NCBI RefSeq assembly: GCF_963676685.1
Contig: NC_092350.1
Coordinates: 9,343,307 to 9,407,306 of the forward strand
Length of the DNA: 64,000 nucleotides
Source of the DNA: Mytilus edulis
Taxonomy: Eukaryota; Mollusca; Bivalvia; Mytilida; Mytilidae
Direction: 5' to 3'
In this document: one piece after another, positions 53,565-63,687 of the stretch
Layout: each line of letters starts with the position of its first letter
How positions within the stretch are numbered: position 1 is the first letter of the stretch
Made by a program: the position numbers and the translations under genes
Notes under the pieces: model-generated
What the model saw: the letters and a program-made list of their open reading frames with translations, nothing else
The model's database searches: none
Told to the model about the DNA's origin: nothing

Positions 53565-54830
53565 AGAGGCATGACTAGAAGTGCGATGAAGATTTTTAGT
53601 GTGTCAATAGAATTCCACGGTCTATTAGACATAAAATGAAAATTTACCACAGTGTCCAACTCTAGGTCGCACCTGAGTCTAAAAGCCAAAAAAAGGCTAT
53701 ACGATAGCTTCATTAACACAAACGCAAACATATCAACAAACAATAAAATTAAAGACCATAATGTGCGAGGCACTTATATCAGGCACGTATGGGTTATTTG
53801 TTATTTTTCTGTTATCTCGGCCGTCCACACTCAATCTTGATCATGTTGTATACCGCGTGATGTATATAAATAACATAAATAACTAATATGGTAAGTACAG
53901 GGAATGCATTTAACCTTGTAATTACAGTATATAACAACAACAACCTGGCGAGTATACCGGCAAACACACATACAAGAATGTTTTCGGTTACTGGAAACAA
54001 ACGCAAAGATCTTCACCTGCTGATATGAAATCACACCGCCATACACCATATATATCATGGAATTGCCTTCATGAAGCTGTAGATTTCATAAAGCAACACC
54101 ACAAACAATGCTTAGAAAAGATTTCTGATAGAAACAATTAAGTCTTGTGTCAAAATATAAATTATTTCAGATTAGTGTTCCCTTTAAAAAAGACTGACAT
54201 TGTCATATTTTTCATTAAATGATTCAAGCTCGTAGCTACATTTACATCAAAACGCCTGGGTGTACACAAGAGTGGTTTTTTTTGGGGGAAAAAACATATT
54301 CAGTTTTTTGTTGTTTTTTTTGCGTTGTGGTAATTACCATTTAAAAGTTTTTTGGTAAGCAAGAGGTTTGCGTCATCAATAATTTCAAATTCATGGTTCA
54401 AGCTTGATTTATAGCTACCGATTTATATTCTATAATCATATCAATATAAGCGATTAAAGTATTTATCCAATATATGCCATCTTCCAGGTATCCCTGACCG
54501 ATGACTCTAAAACACCATTTAAACAAATCGTTTTAAAATTCGTTGATCTCCCCCAAAGCTTCAAATTTTGTGCTGAATAGTTTAAAAATGATGAATAATA
54601 TGATATACATTTTCTGACATTCTTATAAAAAAAAATTGATTCGGGCACCTGTTAATTTAAATTTCCCGCCATATAAACTAGATGTTGCAAAATAAATTTA
54701 CCGAAAGTAGCGATTAGTATTATTTTGATCTTATTATAAAGAAATAAATCATCATATTGATAAAAGTTATTAAAATCTATATAATGGATTTAATGTAAAA
54801 AAATATTGTACGTCGTAAAATACAAACTTT
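53565..54830. other. Intergenic, no gene recognised
   Basis: AT-rich sequence between homeobox gene B and the DNAI7-like gene, with short frames on both strands lacking motifs. Confidence 0.45.
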
Positions 54831-54836
54831 GCGATA

Positions 54837-54849
54837 GACGCCATCTTGG
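54837..54849 (+). promoter_or_regulatory. YY1-like element near a putative transcription start
   Basis: GACGCCATCTTGG resembles the YY1 site often found just downstream of animal TATA-less transcription starts, 38 bp ahead of the candidate first codon at 54887. Inference only. Confidence 0.35.
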
Positions 54850-54886
54850 TTGCTAATACACATACAAAAGTTTCAGATATTTAAAA

Positions 54887-57800
54887 ATGGTAAAGAAACA
54901 GATCTTTAAATGTTCTTTTTCACAATATTTAAAGGCTAAGACATAAAAAAAAAAAAAAAATCAACTTATTCGAATAATTGTTAGAAATGACTAGAGCCAA
55001 ACTGTGTGAAACAAATCATTGTCTAAAAGATATAGCTTTTAAGAAAAAAATGCAATTCGATCATAGAAATAAACGTAAACATTGTAAAGAAGAATCTGTG
55101 GCGTAATGATGTCTCTGTGTTTATTGAATTTACCTGTAACCGGAGAGCACGAATTTCATTACAAAATTGCTTGTCTCCACCGGGACTTGAACCCGGGACC
55201 TCTGTGTTACGAGGCAGCACGCTAACCGACTGAGCTAAAGAAGTACTTCCTTAGCTCAACCGCTTACGGCTGACTAAGTATCTACTAAGTTTTTCTAAGG
55301 GAAGCAATCCCGTCACACTTCCCCCACCTCAAGAGTCATTATACTCTATAATGATGATATTTTCATCTTTTTTATATTTATATTTTAACCTGGCTAGGTA
55401 ATTCTTCTAACCGTGGGTTATTCTTGTTGGGCGCCAATGTAACCGGAGAGCACGAATTTCATTACAAAATTGCTTGTCTCCACCGGGACTCGAACCCGGT
55501 ACCTCTGTATTACAAGGCAGCGCGCTAACCGACTGAGCTAAAGAAGTACTTCCTTAGCTCAACCGCTTACGGCTGGTGGATTTTGCCTGCTTCACTTGCT
55601 CGGTATCACGTTCGTTCGCGCCCAATACACTTTCGCACCGTACACGTTCGCACCATGCGCGTTCGCACTCTACACGTTCTATTGTTGTTATAAATTGCTT
55701 TGGTGTAAGTAAAACATTCAAGATTTTAAATGAAAAACACAAAAGATATTAATTGTTTTTAACAGCTTGGTCCCTTTGATCTGAAACAATAAAATATAGC
55801 AATACTCTATTATAACCAAAAACATGATAAAATTTATTCAACACACAAAAAAAGAAACGTAGTCAAAATCTCACTTTATTTTTTAAAACAAGTCAATGAA
55901 ATATGAATATAACAATATAAGCTCACCAAAACATGATTAAGAGTTATTCAACACAAAATAAAACCTTGACAGAATCCCAATTTATTTAGAAAGGATTAAT
56001 TGTTTTTTTAATAATAACTATCCAAAACATGATTAAGATTTATTCAACACCAAAAAAAAAATGCTGTCTCACTTTATTTTGAGACAATGACAACAAATAT
56101 AAGAATACACTTGCCAAAACTTGATTACAAAGCTATAGTTATTAAACACAAAATCAATTAAAATACGGCGCGAACATGTAGGGTGCCAACGGACTTTGGG
56201 TGCGAACATGTAGGGTGTGAAAGTGAAAGGGGTTGAACATGAGTGGGTGCGAATGTGAATGGGCGCGAACGGACCCAGATTCCACTTGCTCGATCATGTT
56301 GCTCATCACCTCATGTTAATGTTTGTTTCCACATAATACTAAAGTTGGCACATATGTGACATATGTGCCAACTTTAGTAAAATTTTGAACAATCAGAAAC
56401 TGTGAACATGGTGAATAATGATCAGCATCAATTGGTGATTTGATGGTTGCAAATTAAGTGTAATGTCTATTTGCGACCTGTTTATAGCAAAGTGAGTAAA
56501 CAGGTATTTGCAACCATCAAATCATCAATACACCTTATCGCTATTTAGTCCATTCCTGGAAAAACAGTCATTTATACAACTTCCTGTTAAGGTCACTGGC
56601 CGAAAAATGGAGGTCATCAGTAGTGAGCTGAGGGAGAAAAAACTTTAGAAAGTGATCATCAAGAAACTTTGATATAGTATGATCCTCTTTTTTCGAAATT
56701 AAAATTGAAGTAAAAAAATATTTTGTTTGAAGTATTTACTGTAGTTTAAACAGGTCTCATTAAAAAGTATCATGCATGGTGAATTGTTTAAACAGGGTCC
56801 CAGATAGCTTCAACTGGATGAAAAAGTTGTGTAATTTTAGAACTTATCCGGAATCAGGGGTTAAAAAATCCACTAGCCCGACGCCCGGGACTAGATCATT
56901 TACGCCTCGGGCAATTAAAATGTGTAATTCGATATGCTCGACATACTAGTAACAAAAAAATATTGACGTTTCCAAAATAGAAAGTGAAAAATCCTTTCAT
57001 CACTATTTTATGTGAGCCATTTCGATTCAATTAAGTCATCCAGGATTCCAAGAATTTGAACTGGTTTGTACAGGTCCTGTTGTACATATTTTAAAATTTG
57101 AAGAAATAACTCCGGCATGTCTGGGCGGCCTGGTATCATGTGTTGATTGCAATTCTCGTACTTTAAATATCGATTTCTCATATCATGGCTTGGGGTATTG
57201 TACATTGCTTATCGTGCCGAGATTTTCAATTAACGGTATTTGGGGGTATGATGTATTGATTGGTATTGACCTGTCTTGTTGCACAGCTCTTGAGCACGAA
57301 ACCATGCAACAAAATATTTCTTAATATTTTAGTACGGGAACCCCAGGAACTTCGTCAGTTTCAACACGAAAAACGGTAGATGAAGGGAGTAACGAGGCTG
57401 AAAATTCATCCCCCAAAACTGCTAAATACGATAGGGAAAAGCCGCGGAAAAAATAATAGTGTCCAGGACAGCAGTGCTGTCAAGTCTTTAGTGCGAGACT
57501 CAAACACGTTTATGCTTATTTTGTGGCATTTTCCTTTGATCTATTGTTTTTTTCTCTTTGATCTTTACAATTTGGCCACAAAATCACGCATTCACTTCCT
57601 GAAAAGTTGCAGAACTGGGACACAATGATTCCCATGGCAAGGTTGGCTGTTGCTGATGAAAAAACAGACAATGCTCTGTGAATATTGCCGTTAGTTGCCC
57701 CAAGCACGCCAATAAAAAGTCTGCTTTGAATGTGGGAACAACTAAGTTAGGTTAAGCACCAAAAGAATAAATAACAGATCAACAAAAATTATTAAATACA

Positions 57801-60800
57801 GTGTATAATGTCTCCTTCAAAACAACGGACACCCACTTTGTATTATGCAACAAACTCTTGATTTTAAAGGCATACTAGGGCTAGCAGGTCAGTTTTGATG
57901 GACTAGCAGCTCTTCCAACAGGGCTAGTAAAATCCTGCTGCCAATAAGTCCTGGGCTAGTTAGCTGTAACAAAATTTTTTAACCCCTGGGAATGGAATAA
58001 ATAGCGATTAGGTGTATTGATGCTGCCAGAGCTGAAATTATAATAGTGTTTTCTCCATTCTAATGAAAATGTCAGAAAACAATGTTTAAACATAAATTTA
58101 AAATCTGTCATACGTCTTTTGTGATTGTAGTCATACGTCTTTTGTGATTGTAGTCATACTTCTTTTGAGATTGTGTGTACTTCTCATAGCATTAAATGAG
58201 AAAAAGATACAAAGCAACATATCTTTTGAAGTTGACCAACCCTTGTAAAATATTGGGGACTCAGCTGTCTTCCTTAAAAATGTTTAGAATAGCATTTCCA
58301 GCATATTTCAGAACGTTTTTTATAAGATTGTAAATGAAAATTCCTCATTTTTAACATGTTTAAAAAAACATTTGAAATTGGCTTTATTGAGGGCCAAATT
58401 TGATTTCTATGAACCTCTCTTTCGAAGGACTTAGGTTATCAAAATATACTGTAAATTATTTTTTATATCCTTTCCATTTAAACCAGTTTTTCATATTTTT
58501 ATCAAAATCTGCAAGCTTTGCATTTGAAAATTTTGAGACTTATGTTTAAGTTGGAGGAACACTTCAAAAGGGCTTTATTTTTTAAATTTATATTCTTGAA
58601 TGAATTTGCAAGGTCAAAACTTTATTGTCATGTTTAAAGAATAAGATTACATATTTCATATCTGACCTCAACTCATTTATTGCCAGGGTAAAAAAGATAA
58701 GGTAAGTCCATTAGTTAACCAGGAATGTCATGACACCATCCCTTTTAGAATTCATATCTTTTAGTTTATTAGTTTACACTTGTTGCAAATGTTGGATATT
58801 GAATTTTTTTTTGATTTTCTTAGTTTAAAAATGTTCTTTGATAATTTAGATTTTTAATTTGCATATTAAGATTGATTGATAGGTGATTGATTTACGCTGC
58901 ATCACTCAGCATGTTTATTTTAACATTCGATTTCAATACAAACATTAATTTTGTTTAGCTCTTGACTTGATCCAAATAAGATTTTCTATTTAAAGAGAAA
59001 CTTTTGTCAATATAACGTGAAAATTTATTGACAGTTGTAGCATTTCAATTGTAATAATAGAATAATTTTTAACAGTCAGATATCATATTTTTTAAATGAC
59101 AAAGGCAACTTAGTAGCTCAGATTGAAAAGCTACAATAAAAGTGAAGAATAGATATATATTTTTAAGGACTTAATTTTGTGATATACAATGTACTGTTAT
59201 TTAAGGAGGCTCGCGGGTACAAAAATTTCGGCAAAAAATTAAACATTTGTTTTTTTCATAACAAATTTTATTTATTACACTATTAGTTATTGCTTTATGA
59301 TATGGTACAAAAATCAACCCAAAAAATCGATTCGGTTTGGCCCCAGATGACTTTTAAAATGTTTTTATCATTGAAAAAGCTCCAAATTATCTCCCTTTGG
59401 TGCAAAAATGCCATTTTTGGACATTAAAATGGAAATATCTTTTTTAACTCATCGGTGACCTATATTTTTTATTATTGTTTTCAAATAAGCTTTATATAAA
59501 CTAAATAATTGTAAAATTTTGGCGATTTCTGTAATTTAGTTTTTTTTTTATTTCGATATTACCTTTATTTCTCCTATTAGATCATCAGAAACAAAGTACA
59601 TTAACAAAAATATATGCTTCTTTCGGAGGCAGATTGTGAGCTTAAATGAACGGTGACCCCATATTTTTATTTCATTTTTCTATTAAGTATATGATAATGT
59701 TCATTTATAAAAAAAATAAAGAGAAATCCTATATTAGGAAAAAAAATTGATTTAGACCTGCAAGCACCCTTAAAAATATATATCTATTCTTCACTTTTAT
59801 TGTAGCTTTTCAAATTGGATACCAATTTTCGAATTCAAATGTTCAGCAAATTACAAACTTTCCATAGGCTTAGTATGTAGACAAAACCATGAACTCAAAT
59901 ATCCACGAAAATGCAAGATTTCCTTAATCCAGGAAAATTGATACCCAGGAAAAATAAATGAATCCACAGTATACATATGCAAAAATATTGCTTACCAAAT
60001 ATATTTCTATTTATATCTATTTAAGCAATTTTTTGGTCTGTCTTTAGTCATGAGATTTTTATTTAAAATACTTCCAACTCAGAAAATGATGGTAACAAGT
60101 AGAAAGAATAAAAAAAATATTGTTGCATTTAACAAATGTGTACTTGAAAGCTTTTACCGTGGTTTTAGCATAGTACAGGATAGGTGCTCATGCTGAATGA
60201 TTGTCAAACAAAATTATTAAACTTAGCTAAAAGTTCTATCCAAATAACTAAGAAATAATCTTTTTCCTTGTAGCCACCAAAATCAGCCCAAGGGAAACAG
60301 AAGCTGAGTAAAGCTGAGAAAGAAAAGTTAAAAGCTGAGGAAGAAGCACGGAGAGCTGAAGAAGAGGGTAGGTTTATGTATTTGAACATTCAGAGTCACC
60401 ATAAATTACCTTTAATTAGGAGCGCTGAAAAAGAGGGTAGGTTTATGTATTTTAAGTGAGGTTCACTACAAATGACTTTTCATATATACATGTGTTTTCT
60501 CATTGAAGTGTGGTATTCCCAATTGCAAGACATTGTGGAATCTTATACCCCTATTTTGAAGTGGGGTTACATGTTTATTGCCATTGCCTTTTCTGTTTCA
60601 TCAAATAAACATTTTCACCAGACTTTTCTTAGAAACTACAAATGTACTCAACTGAATGACTTCATATTTTGTCACCAGCTTGACAGTGTTTATACACTGT
60701 AATTTGTAAGAGTGTAAATTAAACAATGGGTCGGTTCTCAATGCAGAGTCTTTGAGAAATATCCTCAGTGGCAAGACATTGGTGATTTTTATACGGTTTT

Positions 60801-63687
60801 ATTACACCTACTTTAAGAGGAGGTATTACAAAAAATAACTCAATGGAATAACTACATATTTAGCAACTAGATTAACAGTGATACGTTGTACTTTGTGAAA
60901 ACTTTTCAGGACTGTCATATACCTACTTCCTATATATATATATATATATATAGTATTTGTAGATACTTTTTTTCAAATAAGTTGATCTAGACTTTAAAAT
61001 TTTCATCACATATATTTCACCAATAGTACTAAGCAGAATGACTTCATATTTGATGGACAGCCAACAGTGATGAGTTTTAACCTGTATGTGATTATCAAGA
61101 CACCTGCTTCCTTTTTTTTTTTTGATACTTTGAATAATGACTAGGGTTTTTCATCAAGCTTGTCAATATATACCAAGTTTTAGTTCTGATTATATATTCT
61201 GAACAAAAGCCAGTTTGACTTGAAAGCCAATGACAATGTGTCAATTATATACATGTAGTCCCTTCAATTAAGAAAACAACATATTATTAAGTATAAAATG
61301 ATTTATGTCAACACATTTGCTCTCCCAATGCATATTAATTGTACATTCATATAAAACTCTATAGGGACTGGTATTGAGATAATGTTAAGCATGCTTAATA
61401 AAAGGTCAATTGATCTATAATTAGACTCTTGTCGGCATGTTGTAGAAAAAAGGACCATGAAAGGTTCACATTCTTCAGTGTTTTATCTATTTAATTTATT
61501 TATTAATTAATCAGGACTACCAGATTCTGGACGTAAAAAATCTCTCAAAGGTAACTTACTCATGTTGAGGGCCTTACCTTTAGTTATCTTAATTCTTATT
61601 CTAAAGGTGACTAATCTCATTTTGAAGGCTTTAGTTTTAGTTACCTAAATTGTTGATCTTTAAGGTTTTAGAACCATTGGTCAATTGTCTGTGGATCGTT
61701 ATCAAATCCTCATAACATACTAGATATTAGATTCTTTTAAGTTCCTGTGTTTATTCAACATTTTTGGGCAAGGCAGCTTTTCTTCAATGAAGTTTTTTAT
61801 CTGCAGTTGAAAAGGTTCCATCAAATTTTATAAGTCTATATAATTCTCTATCAAGTGAATTTAAAGGCTTTGGTAATTAAACCATAAAAATTATATTAAT
61901 TACTAATGTAGTCTATTTAGTATGTTGATTGTAAGTTCAAAGCAGAAAGCAGATTGTTTGAAAACATGTAAAGCATATTGAGGGGAAAGTTTAACATGGC
62001 ACATCTGTGGATTCTCAATACAGTAGTAGACCTATCATTGTTGATAAATCAGAAATACCATTGTATCTACATATCTGTCTGACCTTTGATTTTACAAGAG
62101 AATTGTGAATCCTATAGGTATATTTTTTTTCATTAAAAAAAAAATGTCTTAAAACGATAGTAGGATTGTATCTTAGTGGGATTAATTTATATGTGTCAGT
62201 AAACTAGATGGTAGACCCAATGTAGATTTTATCAAACTGATGAAAACTGATAGGTAATGCTATTAACATTGATGTTATTTAGTCTGTTTGTAAAGAAAAA
62301 TAAAGAATTATCTATTATTTCTTATAAGTAATTTCTTACTAATCCTAAAAGTCACCTACTGCTCTTAGTTACAAAAATGGATGCACATGGTGATAGATAT
62401 CTAATTTAAAAATGTTTACTTTATTGTTATTATACCATAGTTATTGTAGATTGTCTCCCTGTATGTGAAAATGTTAACGTAATTGTTCCATGTTTTCTTA
62501 TGTTAAATGAATTATCTCCCTTTGAAATCAGTTTCCAGTTATAGTTTGATCTTTTAGATGTTGTGTAAAATGATTCACTGTTGGTTTGCTAAATGAATAG
62601 TTTAAGGTACCAGTAAAGTGTTAAGAAGTGTTTTGTTGATTAGCACTTACTTTATAAACAAATATGAAAATTCAATATTAGCATTTTATTGAGCCCTCAT
62701 ATAATGAAGGCTTACCCAAAGTCATTAAAGCCATTGCAACCCCATTATGATAACAAAATATAAGTATTATTATTATAAGTTCTGCAACTCCATTTTGCAC
62801 TTTATATTTTTTTTTTGTAAATTTTTTTATTATTTTATTCAAAGAGGAAAATAGAAAGAAAGCATTAGAAGAAGAAAAAGAGAGAAAAGTTAGACAAAAA
62901 GAACAGGAAGCAGAAAGAAAACAACAGGAAAATGAGGTAAATACATAGTTTATATTCTTAAAAATAGAAATATTGTTTTGGTCTATATCAATGCAGACAA
63001 TGCTAGTCGTTAAATGAAAAAAATGACTAAACAATTGTACAACAATCCACAAAAGTCCTGTTAGAAACTAAAGTTTGAGCATTAACAAATCACACCATAA
63101 AATAAGGGCTGAGCTCAGTATCACAAGCATGTTCAGTTCTGAGCTCAGTATCACAAGCATGTTCAGTTGTGAGTTCATGCTCAGCTGTTTTATTGGTCAT
63201 GACTTGCTTATGAAAAGAAAAAATAAACAAAAGTCAAATTTAGTGATGTTCTACACAATATTGTATGAACAATAAAATATAATCTTTTGTAGAAATTCCA
63301 GTAGGGAAGATGTAAAAATGGTTTAATTGCTGCAATAATCAAATAAAACATAAGAATGAATGAAACTAAATTAAACAGCTTGTTGATATGGTTAAGATTT
63401 CAGACACTCAGATCTTTACTGTTAGTTTTATATTTATCTATGAAAAATACAATTTTTGGTAATAGATAGTTACTTGAAGAAAAAAAAAAGCTTCTATGTT
63501 TCAAATCATCAACATAAAAATACAAATTCATTTGATGTTTTGTTTGGTAATACTATAACATTTAATAATGTTTGACCTTCAGGAAAAGAAAACACGAATG
63601 ATAGAGATGACACAACTAGACCAGTTACAAGAGGCTAACAGGGAAGCTTTACATAACTTACATGATGAAAGGAGGAAGAAAGCTAAG
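54887..63687 (+). CDS. DNAI7: DNAI7/CASC1-like coiled-coil protein, 5' part
   Basis: DNAI7 family proteins are tied to axonemal dynein in cilia. Exons: 54887-54889 (ATG only, tentative), 58687-58701 (15-nt microexon), 60274-60367, optional 61515-61550, 62845-62936, 63583-63687; the gene continues past the window. The protein would read MGKKDKPPKSAQGKQKLSKA, then EKEKLKAEEEARRAEEE, a highly charged helix to QQENE, then MTQLDQLQEANREALHNLHD and ERRKKAK. The PPK...KLSKAE start and the long Glu/Lys/Arg helix fit the CASC1 N-terminus as I recall it, but the diagnostic downstream domain is outside, so another coiled-coil gene is possible. All phases agree. Confidence 0.6.
55172..55244 (-). other. 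tRNA-like sequence inside the left LTR
   Basis: Minus strand: A-box TAGCTCAGTCGG and B-box GGTTCAAGTCC at normal spacing, and a perfect T-arm (CCGGG/CCCGG). The anticodon arm (CTGCCTCGTAACACAG) is short and mismatched and the acceptor stem pairs poorly. It is therefore a Pol III promoter-like relic and not a working tRNA. Confidence 0.8.
55475..55547 (-). other. tRNA-like sequence inside the right LTR
   Basis: Same as the left copy, with B-box GGTTCGAGTCC, anticodon-region TTGTAATACAG and a few substitutions; A- and B-boxes intact. Confidence 0.8.
55603..56282. mobile_element. Fold-back element with CGTTCGCACC-type subterminal repeats
   Basis: Ends carry TTCGTTCGCGCCC (55611-55623) and GGGCGCGAACGGA (56261-56273) plus several copies of TACACGTTCGCACC-like units, inverted at the right (GGGTGCGAACATGTAGGGTG). 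CACTTGCTCG occurs directly outside both ends (55593-55602, 56283-56292), a likely 10-bp target duplication. The middle has repeated AACATGATTAAGATTTATTC units. Non-coding. Confidence 0.68.
56433..56532. repeat. Hairpin-forming inverted repeat
   Basis: GTGATTTGATGGTTGCAAAT and ATTTGCAACCATCAAATCAT are complementary across about 60 bp. It abuts the outer inverted repeat starting at 56523. Confidence 0.7.
56523..58022. mobile_element. Inverted-repeat element split by a hAT-like insertion
   Basis: CATCAATACACCTTATCGCT at 56523 and GCGATTAGGTGTATTGATG ending 58022 form an approximately 36-bp imperfect inverted repeat continuing into ATTTAGTCCATTCC/GGAATGGAATAAAT. Without the inner insertion the element would be about 360 bp. 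Confidence 0.65.
56855..57988. mobile_element. hAT-like non-autonomous element with GGAAT target duplication
   Basis: Ends CAGGGGTTAAAAAATCCACT and AAATTTTTTAACCCCTG; GGAAT lies directly outside both (56850-56854, 57989-57993). The subterminal AGCCCGACGCCCGGGACTAG and CCTGGGCTAGTTAGC are inverted. CAGGG ends are hAT-like, but the duplication is 5 bp. The frames inside (57008 minus, 57380 plus) are short and not recognisable as transposase. Confidence 0.75.
58687..58701 (+). CDS. DNAI7: 15-nt microexon (GKKDK)
   Basis: TTTATTGCCAG | GGTAAAAAAGATAAG | GTAAGT. Near-ideal acceptor and donor, with a CTGAC-like branch site just upstream. It joins in phase 0 to the exon at 60274 and to the tentative ATG exon. 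Confidence 0.55.
59123..59813. mobile_element. Element bounded by a 46-bp perfect inverted repeat
   Basis: TTGAAAAGCTACAATAAAAG ... TATATTTTTAAGG at 59123-59168 is matched exactly by its complement at 59768-59813. A second, inner inverted pair is AAGGAGGCTCGCGGGTAC and GACCTGCAAGCACCCTT. Directly after the right end comes a truncated MITE. No coding capacity. Confidence 0.75.
59816..59971. mobile_element. Truncated MITE of the TACTGTGGATTCATT family
   Basis: GGATACCAATTTTCGAATTC ... CCAGGAAAAATAAATGAATC CACAGTA. The left terminus is missing where it meets the preceding inverted repeat. Confidence 0.75.
60274..60367 (+). CDS. DNAI7: DNAI7-like exon, PPK...KLSKAE
   Basis: 94 nt, phase 0 to phase 1. 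Acceptor TTCCTTGTAG, donor GTAGGT. It encodes PPKSAQGKQKLSKAEKEKLK then AEEEARRAEEE. The last about 20 nt and the donor are repeated 69 bp downstream. Confidence 0.8.
60351..60480 (+). repeat. Duplicated exon end and 5' splice site
   Basis: GCTGAAGAAGAGGGTAGGTT TATGTATTT at 60355 is repeated as GCTGAAAAAGAGGGTAGGTT TATGTATTT at 60424, an offset of 69 bp, followed by similar TTCA...TCAC..AAAT..CTTT sequence. Both copies contain a usable donor. Confidence 0.85.
60939..60960. repeat. (TA)n microsatellite
   Basis: A run of TA dinucleotides in a DNAI7-like intron. Confidence 0.9.
61515..61550 (+). CDS. DNAI7: 36-nt candidate cassette exon (GLPDSGRKKSLK)
   Basis: Acceptor AATTAATCAG, donor GTAACT, phase 1 in and phase 1 out, so it can be skipped without frame change. 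It adds a basic, serine-containing dodecapeptide between AEEE and ENRKK. Confidence 0.6.
62845..62936 (+). CDS. DNAI7: DNAI7-like charged helix exon
   Basis: 92 nt, phase 1 to phase 0, encoding ENRKKALEEEKERKVRQKEQ then EAERKQQENE. Acceptor TTATTCAAAG, donor GTAAAT. Confidence 0.8.
63583..63687 (+). CDS. DNAI7: DNAI7-like exon, last in window
   Basis: 35 codons, phase 0 at both ends: EKKTRMIEMTQLDQLQEANR then EALHNLHDERRKKAK. Acceptor GACCTTCAG, donor GTAATC. Confidence 0.8.

Larger units (their letters stand above)
55135..55575 (-). mobile_element. Miniature LTR retrotransposon (TRIM) with tRNA-like sequences in its LTRs
   Basis: Two direct repeats 303 bp apart. The left one, 55135-55317 (183 bp), begins TG and ends CA on both strands (minus strand: TGTGACGGGATTGC ... 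CTCCGGTTACA). The right one, 55438-55575, lacks its last about 45 bp. Only about 120 bp lie between them. On the minus strand, after the right LTR comes TGGCGCCCAAC, a typical primer-binding site (55426-55436). Just before the left LTR is a purine-rich CTTGAGGTGGGGGAAG (55318-55333), a polypurine tract. No coding sequence. Inside the first intron of the DNAI7-like gene. Confidence 0.82.

Noticed and set aside
55172-55547. Two genuine tRNA genes
   Set aside because: A- and B-boxes are good, but acceptor and anticodon arms do not fold, and both sit at the same place inside LTRs.
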